Part shown: in pieces, positions 55,409-64,000 of the stretch | Numbering within the stretch: the stretch's first letter is position 1 | How the letters are laid out: each line of letters starts with the position of its first letter | Origin: Rhodoblastus sphagnicola | GTDB lineage: Bacteria > Pseudomonadota > Alphaproteobacteria > Rhizobiales > Beijerinckiaceae | Length of the DNA: 64,000 bases | Direction of reading: 5' to 3' | NCBI RefSeq assembly: GCF_002937075.1 | Contig: NZ_NHSJ01000134.1 | Span: 1-64,000 of the forward strand | Position numbers and translations under genes: made by a program | Notes under the pieces: model-generated | What the model was told of the DNA's origin: nothing | The model's input: only the letters and a program-made list of their open reading frames with translations | Databases searched by the model: none

Positions 55409-55890
55409 CGCGCGACTCCGTCGCGGGCGGCGCGGGCGTGCAGCGCGGCGAGGGCTTCGTCGGTGAGCGCGCCGAAAATCTCGCCGTCATAGAGGGCGTT
55501 CGGACCCAGCGCGCAATTGCCGAGGCAATAGACGGTTTCGATCTCGACGCCGCCGGAAAAACCGCCGTCGATGCGGCACCCGGAGGCCTGTTCGAACCGC
55601 GCCGCCAGCGCGTTCGCGCCCCGCGCCTGGCAGGCCTCGGCAAGGCAGAGCTTTATGGTGCGCCCCAGCGGCTTCTGCTTCTTGAAATCCTTGTAGAAAC
55701 TCAAGGTTCCAAAAACTTCGGCCCGCGAAACGTTCAGCGCGCTGGCGATAAGGCCGACCGCGCGCGGATCGACATAGCCAAACCGCTCCTGCAAGGCGTG
55801 CAGGATCGGCAGCAGCGGTCCTTCGAGCTCAGCCTTGTCCGAAATAAGGTCGCGCGCGAGGGATTCCTCCCAAGCTATCGGTTGTTCCAT
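55405..55890 (-). CDS. fdsG: NAD-dependent formate dehydrogenase gamma subunit
   Basis: NuoE-like 2Fe-2S thioredoxin-fold subunit, 161 residues, first gene of the operon. Conserved LALQERFGYVD-type segment (LHALQERFGYVDPRAV), AEVFGTLSFYKDF and cluster cysteines in LCLAEACQARGA and YCLGNCALGPNA. The operon promoter should lie in the 145 bp upstream; no fdsR regulator is adjacent. Confidence 0.95.
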   Translation of the reverse strand: MEQPIAWEESLARDLISDKAELEGPLLPILHALQERFGYVDPRAVGLIASALNVSRAEVFGTLSFYKDFKKQKPLGRTIKLCLAEACQARGANALAARFEQASGCRIDGGFSGGVEIETVYCLGNCALGPNALYDGEIFGALTDEALAALHARAARDGVAR

Positions 55891-56035
55891 CCCTGTTTTC
55901 CTGCATTTTTGTTTGTTTTGCAGATTGAACAGGATTGAAGCGGGAAGGTTCGCTCAGCGCAAATGAATTCTTCTTAACGAATGATAGACGCCGTCTATCA
56001 GGGGCGATTTGAGGCGCTGGAATATCGCCTTTCGA

Positions 56036-56842
56036 TCAATCCAACAATCTCCAACCCTTCTGGTCGAACACCTTCTCGTCGAGACCGTCGAGCCATTTGA
56101 AGGGACCGTCCGTAAGGTCGTCGGCGTTTCCCGCCTTCGGAACAAGCTCAGCGGACCACAAGGGCCGAGACACCGAGAAACGCTTGCCGTCGGCGTTGCG
56201 CAACACGACGGATATGCAATAGACGAACCGCTGCGTCGGTTGCGATTTGTTCTCGTCCGTGAGGAATATTGTGGCGATGGCGTGCCGTTTGCCGTCTTCG
56301 CCTTCGTTCGACGGCGCGACCTGTGGAATTCTGCTTGTTCCAACATCAGTTCCGAAACTGAAGTCGAGATCCCGGACGGCAATGTCGCCCGACTTGACTT
56401 CAGACGATGCGACATTAAGGCTGATCGCCGACATGTCGCCAACACAGTGGCTATTGTCGAAGCGGTTTGTCGAGGAATCCCCGGACGCCTGTGTATATTC
56501 CCTCAGAAAATAATCGTCATATTCCGTCGATCCTGGCTGAAACACGACCAATGTGGCGTGTTCCAAGAGCAAGTTTCTATTGCCCACATTCGCAAAGCTG
56601 AGATGAGAGAAGTTATGCGTAGATATCTTAATTCCGCTTGGCTTTTTTGAACTGTATTTTCCAAGGCCGTCTTGAGAGACGTATAACGCGTCCACGCGCC
56701 TGATCGACGTCGCGTAGAAAGTAAAAATGGAAATAAGGAACGATGTGATTGAAATGAATGCCGCCAGGCTCAGTGACACTGACCGGCCTTCGCTTGTATT
56801 GGGGTCGGAGGCCTTGCCTTCGAGATGCGACTTTTCACCCAT
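56036..56842 (-). CDS. Unknown membrane-anchored protein
   Basis: 268 residues from ATG 56842, which follows GAGAGG. A polar N-terminus (about 20 residues) leads to one membrane helix (SLAAFISITSFLISIFTFYA), then a soluble, probably periplasmic domain rich in Ser/Asp/Asn with an immunoglobulin-like beta pattern (SHLSFANVGNRNLLLEHATL, FVYCISVVLRNADGKRFSVS). Composition is more AT-rich than flanking genes. I do not recognise the family; the fold could be a carbohydrate- or protein-binding beta sandwich. Confidence 0.65.
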   Translation of the reverse strand: MGEKSHLEGKASDPNTSEGRSVSLSLAAFISITSFLISIFTFYATSIRRVDALYVSQDGLGKYSSKKPSGIKISTHNFSHLSFANVGNRNLLLEHATLVVFQPGSTEYDDYFLREYTQASGDSSTNRFDNSHCVGDMSAISLNVASSEVKSGDIAVRDLDFSFGTDVGTSRIPQVAPSNEGEDGKRHAIATIFLTDENKSQPTQRFVYCISVVLRNADGKRFSVSRPLWSAELVPKAGNADDLTDGPFKWLDGLDEKVFDQKGWRLLD

Positions 56843-56988
56843 GAGATGGCCTCTCAATGGTAATGATTTGGTATCAAGTCTGCGCAAGTCGAGACGCAAG
56901 TCAAGCGGCTCTCGCCGTCGCGGCGTTCACGTCATCGTGACGCTGCGTCCGGCTTCAATTGCGTCAGCCCGCGCGGACGGAGCCGGGT

Positions 56989-59013
56989 TCAGCTCCGTCT
57001 TGTGGCGCGCGCCAGCGCCATCAGCGGGAAATAATGGCAGTAGAGCCCGTAGCGCAGCATGAAGGCGCGCGACAGTTCCGGCCCCTGTTTCAGCCTTTCC
57101 GCCAGCAGCGGGTCGTTCAGCCTGATGGTCTGCCCGACGCCATAGCCCGGAAAACCCGTGCCGGTATAATGCGGCTCCGGCCAGGTTCCCTCGCGCTGGC
57201 TTTCCAGCAGGAACTGGCAGCCGCGCTCGATCGCCTCGCGATCCGCGTCGCGCCCCGCCGCGAGCAGCGCCATCAGCGCCCAGGCGGTTTGCGAGGCGGT
57301 GGTCGCGCCGCGTCCGGCGCTGTCGGCCCGCATGTAGGAGGCGCAACTTTCGCCCCAGCCGCCATCCTCTTGCTGGCGCGAGAGCAGCCAGTCGCAGGCG
57401 CGGGCGATATAGGGCTGGCTCATGTCCTCGCCGATCGCCGCGAGCGCCGGCAGAACCGCGCTGGTCCCGTAAATGTAATTCACGCCCCAGCGCCCGAACC
57501 ACGGCCCGTCCGCCTCCTGCTGCTCGCGGATGTAGCTCAGCGCCCGCGCCATGGCCGGATGCTCGCGCGAAATCCCGAGCTTGCCAAAGGCCTCGACGAC
57601 ATGGGCGGTGACATCGACTGAAGGCGGGTCCAGCGCCTCGCCGAAATCGCAGAACGGAATTTTGGTCAGCAGCGTGTTGGTGTTGTCCTTGTCGAACGCG
57701 CCCCAGCCGCCGCTCTTGCTCTGCATGGCGACCAGCCAGTCGACGCCGCGCGAGATCGCCTCTTCAATGCCGCGCGCCAAAAATTTCTCCTGGGCGCGGA
57801 ACGGGGCCAGCGCGATCAGCGCGACGGCGGTGTCGTCGGTGTCGGGGTAGAAATTGTTGCAATATTCGAAATTCCAGCCGCCGGGCCGGATCTTGGGCAG
57901 CTTGATCGACCAGTCGCCGGGGACGAGAACCTGCCGCTTCAGCAGCCAGTCGGCGGCCTTTTCCGCGGCTTCGTTGTCCAGCGCGCCGGCGTCGTCGAAG
58001 GCCAGCAAGGTCAGCATCGTGTCCCACACCGGGCTGTTGGTGGCCTGGATGAAGGTGGCGTCGCCCACATCCACGCGCCAGCCGGGATCGTCGAGCGCGG
58101 CGAGGCCCTTGGCCAGCACCGAATGGGTCACGGAATAGCCCTCGGTATGCAGCGCCATCAGGCTGTAGATCCACGGCGGCTGGATGCCGCCCCAGGCGCC
58201 GTCGGCGTCCTGATGCTTGATGATCCATTCCAGCACATGGCGGACGGCGGCGTTGCGCAGGCCGCCGACGCCGGCGAGACGCCCCAGATCCTGCAAGGCG
58301 TGCAAAATCTTGTCGGTCTTGCGGAAAAACCGGTCCCAGCGGTCGGGATTGGGCTTGGCCGGCAATTCGTAATCGAAAGCCTCGCGTCCCCCAGGAAACA
58401 GCGCGTCGAGCCGGTTTTGCGGCGGCAGCGGCCGCGAGGGGCGGCGCGCGGACAGCACGGCGATGGGCATCAGCGTCGCGCGCGCCCATTGCGCGAAATG
58501 ATAGATGTTGAGGGGAAACCACAGCGGCAGCCAGATCACTTCCGGCGGCAGGTTCGGCGTCTTCTCCCAGGGCCATTCGCCGATCAGGGCGAGCCAGTAG
58601 CGGGTGAAGACGCGGATGTTTTTTAAACCGCCCTTGGCTTCGATCCAGGCCTGCGCCTTCAGCAGGGCGGGGGCGTCGGCGGCAAAGCCGGAACAGCGCA
58701 GGGCGGCGTAGGCTTCGACGGTGGTGTTGATGTCGCCGTTGGGGGCGCCGTAATAGATTTCCCAGGCGCCGTCGGCGCGCTGCTTGTCGAGCAGGGATTG
58801 GGCGAGGCGCGGGATCAAGGGGTGGTCGTCGAGGCCAAGAACCCAGAGGGCGAGGCGCCATTGCGCCTCCATGCAACTGTTGGATTCGGCGCGGCCGACC
58901 CAATGACCGTCCGGCTTCTGGCGGGTGACCAGCCAGTCAACCGCCGCGCTCACGCCCGAGCGCAGCGCGACGGCGAAATTGTCATTTGAGGCGGGGATGT
59001 CGGCGGAGTTCAA
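56989..59013 (-). CDS. shc: Squalene-hopene cyclase
   Basis: Monotopic membrane enzyme that cyclises squalene to hopene/hopanol, first step of hopanoid synthesis. 674 residues from a TTG start preceded by AAGGA. The DXDD acid motif is D391-T-D393-D394 (FYPDTDDTAV), and several QW repeats occur (QKPDGHWVGR, QDADGAWGG, QEDGGWGES). No other hpn genes flank it. The shunt genes at 37-38.6 kb would supply isoprenoid precursor for this pathway. Confidence 0.96.
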   Translation of the reverse strand: MNSADIPASNDNFAVALRSGVSAAVDWLVTRQKPDGHWVGRAESNSCMEAQWRLALWVLGLDDHPLIPRLAQSLLDKQRADGAWEIYYGAPNGDINTTVEAYAALRCSGFAADAPALLKAQAWIEAKGGLKNIRVFTRYWLALIGEWPWEKTPNLPPEVIWLPLWFPLNIYHFAQWARATLMPIAVLSARRPSRPLPPQNRLDALFPGGREAFDYELPAKPNPDRWDRFFRKTDKILHALQDLGRLAGVGGLRNAAVRHVLEWIIKHQDADGAWGGIQPPWIYSLMALHTEGYSVTHSVLAKGLAALDDPGWRVDVGDATFIQATNSPVWDTMLTLLAFDDAGALDNEAAEKAADWLLKRQVLVPGDWSIKLPKIRPGGWNFEYCNNFYPDTDDTAVALIALAPFRAQEKFLARGIEEAISRGVDWLVAMQSKSGGWGAFDKDNTNTLLTKIPFCDFGEALDPPSVDVTAHVVEAFGKLGISREHPAMARALSYIREQQEADGPWFGRWGVNYIYGTSAVLPALAAIGEDMSQPYIARACDWLLSRQQEDGGWGESCASYMRADSAGRGATTASQTAWALMALLAAGRDADREAIERGCQFLLESQREGTWPEPHYTGTGFPGYGVGQTIRLNDPLLAERLKQGPELSRAFMLRYGLYCHYFPLMALARATRRS

Positions 59014-59097
59014 GGCTGTTCCTTCGATGCGGTCGTTGGAGCTGGAGGTTGACCCAACCCTTAAACGCCGAGCCGCCGAATGCCAACCTTTGCGGGG

Positions 59098-59427
59098 TTA
59101 ACGCCGCTCGTAAAGGATGGGTTGATGCGGATGGAAGCCGTGATGGCCATAACGGGCGAAACGCCCGTAGCGGCCATAATGACCATTGCCGCCAAAGCGG
59201 GCGTAGCCATATCCTCCGCCGCCATAGCCGGCGGACCTGTCATAACCGTCATTGCCCGCGGAGCCGCCCTCAACCGGCTCCGTGCTGACCTGGCGGGTGT
59301 AATAGGTCTGCCGCACATAATAGGCGCGCCGCACCGGCTGGTAGCTCACCACCGGCGCGAGTTGCGTGGAGATCACCGGGCGAACCACCTGATGGGGAAC
59401 CAGTTGTTCGCAATGGCGCACCGTCAC
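59098..59427 (-). CDS. Tyr/Gly-rich secreted-type protein, 5' end broken or unrecognised
   Basis: From GTG 59427 the product (109 residues) reads [18 protein letters not shown], then [19 protein letters not shown] and a Gly/Tyr/His-rich tail. The same frame is open upstream to about 59535 and looks coding ([20 protein letters not shown] resembles a signal-peptide end plus mature start), but no in-frame start codon precedes it before a stop. Either a rare start is used or the signal sequence is frameshifted. Function unknown. Confidence 0.5.
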   Translation of the reverse strand: MTVRHCEQLVPHQVVRPVISTQLAPVVSYQPVRRAYYVRQTYYTRQVSTEPVEGGSAGNDGYDRSAGYGGGGYGYARFGGNGHYGRYGRFARYGHHGFHPHQPILYERR

Positions 59428-59663
59428 CGGGCGATAATAGGTTTCATAGCTGCAATTGGCGCATTGGGCCTGGGCCGAACCGCCGGTCGCCGCGAGGGCG
59501 GGACTTCTCCAATCAAGGCCCTGCGCGGTATTTTCTCAAAATGGGACGCGAGGTCAATGCAATCGTCAAGACTTGCTTAACCACGACCGCGCCGGCGTGG
59601 ACGCGCCCGCCGCAAAGATGTAGGACACGCCGAACGTCACACTTTCAAGACCAAGGCAAGCCC

Positions 59664-61505
59664 ATGCCAGCCTATCGTTCCCGCACTTCGACCCACGGCC
59701 GCAACATGGCCGGCGCGCGTGGCCTCTGGCGCGCCACCGGCATGAAGGACGGCGATTTCGGCAAGCCGATCATCGCGGTGGTCAACAGTTTTACGCAATT
59801 CGTGCCCGGCCACGTCCATCTCAAGGACCTCGGCCAACTGGTGGCGCGGGAAATCGAGGCGGCCGGCGGCGTCGCCAAGGAATTCAACACCATAGCGGTG
59901 GATGACGGCATAGCCATGGGCCATTCCGGCATGCTCTACAGCCTGCCGTCGCGCGAAGTCATCGCCGACAGCGTGGAATATATGGCCAACGCCCATTGCG
60001 CCGACGCGCTGGTGTGCATCTCCAATTGCGACAAGATCACGCCGGGCATGTTGATGGCGGCGCTGCGGCTCAACATCCCCGCCATTTTCGTCTCCGGCGG
60101 GCCGATGGAGGCCGGCAAGGTCGTGCTGTCCACCGGAACGAGGAAGGTCGATCTGATCGACGCCATGATCTCCGCCGCCGATCCCAACAACAGCGACGAG
60201 GATGTCGCCGCGATGGAGCGTTCGGCCTGCCCGACCTGCGGCTCCTGCTCGGGCATGTTCACCGCCAACAGCATGAACTGCCTGACCGAAGCGCTCGGCC
60301 TGTCGCTGCCTGGCAATGGCACGCTCCTCGCCACCCACGCCGACCGCAAGGAGCTGTTCCTGCAAGCCGGCCGGACCATCGTCGATCTGGCCAAGCGCTA
60401 TTATGAGCATAATGACGAACGCGTGCTGCCGCGCAGCATCGCCACGTTCAAGGCCTTTGAAAACGCCATGATGCTGGACATCGCCATGGGCGGTTCGACC
60501 AACACCGTGCTGCATCTGCTGGCGGCGGCCTATGAGGCCGGCGTCGATTTCACCATGGCCGACATCGACCGCCTGTCGCGCCGCGTGCCGGTTTTGTGCA
60601 AGGTGGCGCCCTCCGTGGCCAACGTCCATGTCGAGGACGTGCATCGCGCCGGCGGCATCCACGCCATCCTTGGCGAACTCGACCGCGCCGGCCTGCTCAA
60701 CCGCGATGTCCATTCGGTCCATGCCGGCAGCCTGGACTCGGCGCTGGAGCAGTGGGACATCAAGCGCAGCGACTGCCCCGGCCTCGATATTTTCCACCGC
60801 GCGGCGCCGGGCGGCGTGCCCACGCAAGAGGCGTTCAGCCAGAATGCCCGCTACGAATCGGTGGATACCGACCGCGCAACCGGCGTGATCCGCTCGGCCG
60901 ACCACGCCTTCTCCAAGGACGGCGGCCTCGCCGTGCTGTTCGGCAATCTAGCTGAGGACGGCGCCATCGTGAAGACGGCGGGCGTCGACGCCAGCGTGCT
61001 GAAATTCACCGGCCCCGCCGTGGTTTACGAAAGCCAGGACGACGCCGTGCAGGGGATTCTGTCGGGCGCGGTCAAGGCGGGCGATGTGGTCATCATCCGC
61101 TACGAAGGCCCGCGCGGCGGACCGGGCATGCAGGAAATGCTCTATCCCACCAGCTATCTGAAAAGCATGGGGCTGGGCAAAGTCTGCGGTCTCATCACCG
61201 ACGGCCGCTTTTCCGGCGGCACCTCGGGCCTGTGCATCGGCCATGTCTCGCCGGAGGCGCAGGAGGGCGGCGTGATCGGTCTGGTCGAATCGGGCGATTC
61301 CATCGTGATCGACATCCCCAATCGCGTGCTGAAACTCGATGTCGCCGACGCCGAACTTCAGCGCCGCCGCGAAAAGATGGAAGCCAAGGGCAAGGCGGCC
61401 TGGAGGCCGGCCAACCGCGACCGCAAGGTCTCGGCGGCGTTGCGCGCCTACGCCGCCATGACCACCAGCGCCGCCAAGGGCGCGGTGCGCGTCGTGCCGG
61501 AGTAA
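59664..61505 (+). CDS. ilvD: Dihydroxy-acid dehydratase
   Basis: Fe-S dehydratase of valine, isoleucine and pantothenate synthesis. ATG 59664 gives 613 residues with the conserved start [20 protein letters not shown]. Cluster cysteines lie in [11 protein letters not shown] and [20 protein letters not shown]. Other motifs are [13 protein letters not shown] and [14 protein letters not shown]. It stands alone and ends in a strong terminator. Confidence 0.97.
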   Translation: MPAYRSRTSTHGRNMAGARGLWRATGMKDGDFGKPIIAVVNSFTQFVPGHVHLKDLGQLVAREIEAAGGVAKEFNTIAVDDGIAMGHSGMLYSLPSREVIADSVEYMANAHCADALVCISNCDKITPGMLMAALRLNIPAIFVSGGPMEAGKVVLSTGTRKVDLIDAMISAADPNNSDEDVAAMERSACPTCGSCSGMFTANSMNCLTEALGLSLPGNGTLLATHADRKELFLQAGRTIVDLAKRYYEHNDERVLPRSIATFKAFENAMMLDIAMGGSTNTVLHLLAAAYEAGVDFTMADIDRLSRRVPVLCKVAPSVANVHVEDVHRAGGIHAILGELDRAGLLNRDVHSVHAGSLDSALEQWDIKRSDCPGLDIFHRAAPGGVPTQEAFSQNARYESVDTDRATGVIRSADHAFSKDGGLAVLFGNLAEDGAIVKTAGVDASVLKFTGPAVVYESQDDAVQGILSGAVKAGDVVIIRYEGPRGGPGMQEMLYPTSYLKSMGLGKVCGLITDGRFSGGTSGLCIGHVSPEAQEGGVIGLVESGDSIVIDIPNRVLKLDVADAELQRRREKMEAKGKAAWRPANRDRKVSAALRAYAAMTTSAAKGAVRVVPE

Positions 61506-61590
61506 CAGCCTGGGCGCCCGGCATTGGCCCCCTTCTCCCCCAAAGGGGAATACGGGGTCGCTCCCCAGCGCCCAAACGTCGAAATCCCCG

Positions 61591-61618
61591 CCCGCCGCTC
61601 TTCCAGCGGCGGGTTTTT
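61591..61618 (+). terminator. Terminator of ilvD
   Basis: Stem CCCGCCGCT / AGCGGCGGG with 5-nt loop followed by five T residues, about 85 bp after the ilvD stop. Confidence 0.88.
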
Positions 61619-61779
61619 CGTTTCCAGGCCGCATCTTCAACGAAGTGCTAACTCACGCGGCGGCGCCGGCTGGGTTAGACAGGAACGAGACTAGCGAGGG
61701 AAGAACCGCGGGCGTTGCGCCTGCGCGCAATCCAAAAAGGTTCACCCGCGCTCGTCTTGGAATACAGGGAGGAGCCTTC

Positions 61780-62094
61780 ATGGCCGCAACTGCGTTAGAT
61801 ATTGAAAAAAATCCGAAGTTTCAGGAGTTGGTGGCCACGCGCAAGACGCTAGGCTGGACTCTCTCGGCGGCCATGCTGGCGATCTACTTCGGCTTCATCC
61901 TGCTTGTCGCCTTCAACAAGGATTTGGGCAACCTGCTGGGCATACCGCTCGCGGCGGGCTCCGTCACCACGGTCGGCATCGTCGTCGGCCTGTTCGTCAT
62001 CGTCTCGGCCTTCGTTCTCACCGGCATCTACGTCCTCAGGGCCAACGCCCGCTATGACGAACTGACCCGCCAGATCGTCGAGGAGAGCAAGTGA
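61780..62094 (+). CDS. DUF485 membrane protein (YjcH type)
   Basis: 104-residue inner-membrane protein with two helices ([19 protein letters not shown] and [21 protein letters not shown]). DUF485 proteins are almost always encoded just before an ActP symporter, as here. The ATG follows GGGAGGAG. Its stop overlaps the actP start. Confidence 0.93.
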   Translation: MAATALDIEKNPKFQELVATRKTLGWTLSAAMLAIYFGFILLVAFNKDLGNLLGIPLAAGSVTTVGIVVGLFVIVSAFVLTGIYVLRANARYDELTRQIVEESK

Positions 62095-63803
62095 TGAGCC
62101 GCATCAAGTCTCTCTTTTCCGGCGCCTCTGTGACGGGCGCCGCGCTGGTCGCGCTGGCCTCGCCCGCCTTCGCCGACGCCATCGCCGGCGGCGGTGAAAA
62201 GCAGGCGACCAACTGGACCGCCATCGGCATGTTCGCGGTGTTCATCGTCTTCACGCTGGGCATCACCTATTGGGCGGCCAAGCGCACCCGTTCCGCCGCG
62301 CAGTTCTATACGGCGGGCGGCGGCATCACCGGCTTCCAGAACGGCCTCGCCATCGCCGGCGACTACATGTCGGCGGCGTCCTTCCTGGGTATTTCCGGCC
62401 TCGTCTATACGTCGGGCTTCGACGGCCTGATCTATTCGGTGGGCTGGCTGGTCGGCTGGCCGATCGTCACCTTCCTGATCGCGGAGCCGCTGCGCAACCT
62501 CGGCAAGTTCACCTTCGCCGACGTCGCCTCGTTCCGCTTCCAGCAGACGCCGATCCGCGTCATGGCCGCCTGCGGCACGCTGGTCACGGTCGCCTTCTAC
62601 CTGATCGCGCAAATGGTCGGCGCGGGCAGCCTGATCAAGCTGCTGTTTGGCCTCGACTACACCTATGCGGTGATCATCGTCGGCGTGCTGATGATCGTCT
62701 ATGTCACCTTCGGCGGCATGGTGGCGACCACCTGGGTACAGATCATCAAGGCCTGCCTGCTGCTCGCCGGCGCGACCTTCATGGCCTTCATGGTGCTGGC
62801 CAAGTTCGGCTTCTCGCCGGAGGCCCTGTTCGCCAAGGCGACCGAAGTCCACCCGAAAAAGCTGGCGATCATGCAGCCGGGATCGCTGATCTCAAGCCCG
62901 CTCTCGGCGATTTCGCTGGGGCTGGCGCTGATGTTCGGCACCGCCGGCCTGCCGCACATTCTGATGCGCTTCTTCACCGTGTCCGACGCCAAGGCGGCGC
63001 GCAAGTCGGTGTTCTACGCCACCGGCTTCATCGGCTACTTCTACATCCTGACCTTCATCATCGGCTTCGGCGCGATCGTGCTGGTCTCCACCGACCCGGC
63101 CTATCTCGACGCCGGCCTGCTCGCCAAGGGCAAGACCGCCATCGAAGCGATCCGGGGCACCTCCAACATGGCGGCGATCGACCTCGCCGGCGCAGTCGGC
63201 GGCGACATCTTCCTCGGCTTCATCTCGGCTGTGGCCTTCGCCACCATCCTCGCGGTGGTGTCGGGCCTGACGCTGGCGGGCGCCTCGGCGATTTCGCACG
63301 ACCTCTACGCCACCGTGTTCAAGAACGGCAAGGCCAACGAGCAGGACGAAATCCGCGTCTCGAAGATCGCCACCATCGTGCTCGGCGTTGTCGCCGTGGT
63401 GCTCGGCATCGTGTTCGAGAAGCAGAACGTCGCCTTCATGGTCGGCCTCGCCTTCTCGATCGCGGCCTCGTGCAACTTCCCGGTGCTCCTCATGTCGATG
63501 ATGTGGCGCGGCATGACCACGCGCGGCGCGGTCTATGGCGGCTTCTTCGGCCTGACCTCGGCGCTGGTCGGCGTGATCTTCTCGCCGGCGGTGTGGGAAG
63601 TCACGCTGGGCCACGCCAAGGGGTCGGCGGCGTTCCAGATCTCCAATCCGGCCTTGTTCTCCATGACCATCGCCTTCTTCGGCATCTGGCTGTTCTCCAA
63701 GCTCGACCGCAGCGCGCGCGCCAAGGCGGACATGGCGGGCTTCGACGCGCAATATGTGCGCTCGCAGACCGGCATCGGCGCCTCCGGGGCCTCGGCCCAC
63801 TGA
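62094..63803 (+). CDS. actP: Cation/acetate symporter ActP
   Basis: Sodium:solute symporter family, 569 residues, with about 13 membrane helices after a cleavable-looking N-terminus ([13 protein letters not shown]). Typical parts are [40 protein letters not shown] and [20 protein letters not shown]. It is coupled to the DUF485 gene (TGATG overlap). Acetate is the best-known substrate; glycolate or pyruvate are possible. Confidence 0.93.
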   Translation: MSRIKSLFSGASVTGAALVALASPAFADAIAGGGEKQATNWTAIGMFAVFIVFTLGITYWAAKRTRSAAQFYTAGGGITGFQNGLAIAGDYMSAASFLGISGLVYTSGFDGLIYSVGWLVGWPIVTFLIAEPLRNLGKFTFADVASFRFQQTPIRVMAACGTLVTVAFYLIAQMVGAGSLIKLLFGLDYTYAVIIVGVLMIVYVTFGGMVATTWVQIIKACLLLAGATFMAFMVLAKFGFSPEALFAKATEVHPKKLAIMQPGSLISSPLSAISLGLALMFGTAGLPHILMRFFTVSDAKAARKSVFYATGFIGYFYILTFIIGFGAIVLVSTDPAYLDAGLLAKGKTAIEAIRGTSNMAAIDLAGAVGGDIFLGFISAVAFATILAVVSGLTLAGASAISHDLYATVFKNGKANEQDEIRVSKIATIVLGVVAVVLGIVFEKQNVAFMVGLAFSIAASCNFPVLLMSMMWRGMTTRGAVYGGFFGLTSALVGVIFSPAVWEVTLGHAKGSAAFQISNPALFSMTIAFFGIWLFSKLDRSARAKADMAGFDAQYVRSQTGIGASGASAH

Positions 63804-63811
63804 CCATATAA

Positions 63812-63841
63812 TTCCCTCTCCCCGTAAACGGGGAGAGGGAA
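63812..63841. terminator. Strong hairpin after actP
   Basis: Perfect 14-bp inverted repeat (TTCCCTCTCCCCGT / ACGGGGAGAGGGAA) around AA, without a T-tract. It may act as a terminator/mRNA end or be another copy of the palindromic repeat class seen at 8641. Confidence 0.6.
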
Positions 63842-63862
63842 TCCCCTCAACGGAGAGGCGTC

Positions 63863-64000
63863 ATGAGCGTGCTTCTCGACACGGCGGCGGCCCCGTTCGA
63901 CCGGCTGACGCCGGACGAAGCCGAGGAATTGCAATCCGCCCTGGACATTCATTACTACCGGCCCGGCGAAACCATTCTCGCCGAAGGCGCCAAGCCTGAA
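63863..64000 (+). CDS. N-terminus of a putative cyclic-nucleotide-binding signalling protein (partial)
   Basis: Begins at ATG 63863 after GGAGAGG and runs off the window. The 46 visible residues contain FDRLTPDEAEELQSALDI and YYRPGETILAEG, the start of a cNMP-binding domain. Proteins with cNMP-binding, CBS and DUF294 nucleotidyltransferase domains often follow actP, which suggests the missing part. Confidence 0.6.
   Translation, partial: MSVLLDTAAAPFDRLTPDEAEELQSALDIHYYRPGETILAEGAKPE

Noticed and set aside
54000..55890. Respiratory complex I genes (nuoE/F/G)
   Set aside because: The subunits are NuoE/F/G-like but are followed by fdhD and fdsD, and the large subunit has a bis-MGD domain, so this is soluble formate dehydrogenase.

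Overview
The window is high-GC (about 65 %) alphaproteobacterial chromosome, most likely from the Hyphomicrobiales (Beijerinckiaceae/Methylocystaceae/Rhodopseudomonas-like). The basis is the CckA phosphorelay kinase beside a FliO-like gene, squalene-hopene cyclase, an NAD-dependent FdsGBACD formate dehydrogenase, a phosphoketolase operon, AT-rich Zur boxes of alphaproteobacterial type, and an intergenic repeat of a kind common in this order. No rRNA, prophage or CRISPR array is visible. I cannot name the species.

Layout. 0-8.6 kb: FliO-like fragment, cckA, CDP-diglyceride hydrolase, oxyR divergent from ahpC-ahpF, and a stand-alone arginine dihydrolase-like enzyme. 8.6-15.5 kb: O-antigen ligase, then a phosphoketolase/class I aldolase/histidine phosphatase operon that runs into two broken genes (SNF2-type helicase, GH15 glucoamylase). 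15.5-22.5 kb: AraC regulator/aldo-keto reductase pair, then a decayed stretch (cysK fragment, small ORFs, Pth2), a TonB-type protein and a lytic transglycosylase. 22.4-27.2 kb: a zinc-starvation locus (COG0523 GTPase, ZnuD-like receptor, Zur, three Zur-type palindromes and a remnant of a zinc ABC ATPase). 27.2-32.3 kb: RND efflux pair with a TetR regulator.

32.3-38.6 kb is the most notable part. Two nitrogenase-like subunits (methylthio-alkane reductase MarD/MarK type) are followed by O-acetylhomoserine sulfhydrylase, a RuBisCO-like protein and a cupin. All five gene products make or consume methanethiol or its precursors. Mar cleaves methylthio-compounds to methanethiol. The RuBisCO-like protein and cupin convert methylthioribulose-1-phosphate to deoxyxylulose-5-phosphate plus methanethiol (MTA-isoprenoid shunt). 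MetY fixes methanethiol into methionine. No NifH-like reductase gene is present in the window, and the control region has a palindrome, a three-copy 24-bp tandem repeat and a repeat/terminator-like hairpin between the two subunit genes.

38.6-40.3 kb: a patch with an IS-like remnant, a duplicated 35-bp piece of a yceI gene, an AT-rich acyltransferase gene and tRNA-Gly. 40.7-49.8 kb: ABC exporter, chemoreceptor, FTR1 iron permease, LysR regulator, a yceI-cytochrome b561-yceI operon, and bacterioferritin with its ferredoxin. 49.9-55.9 kb: the complete fds operon. 56-64 kb: an unknown membrane-anchored protein, shc, ilvD, and a DUF485-actP acetate uptake pair followed by the start of a putative nucleotide-binding regulator.
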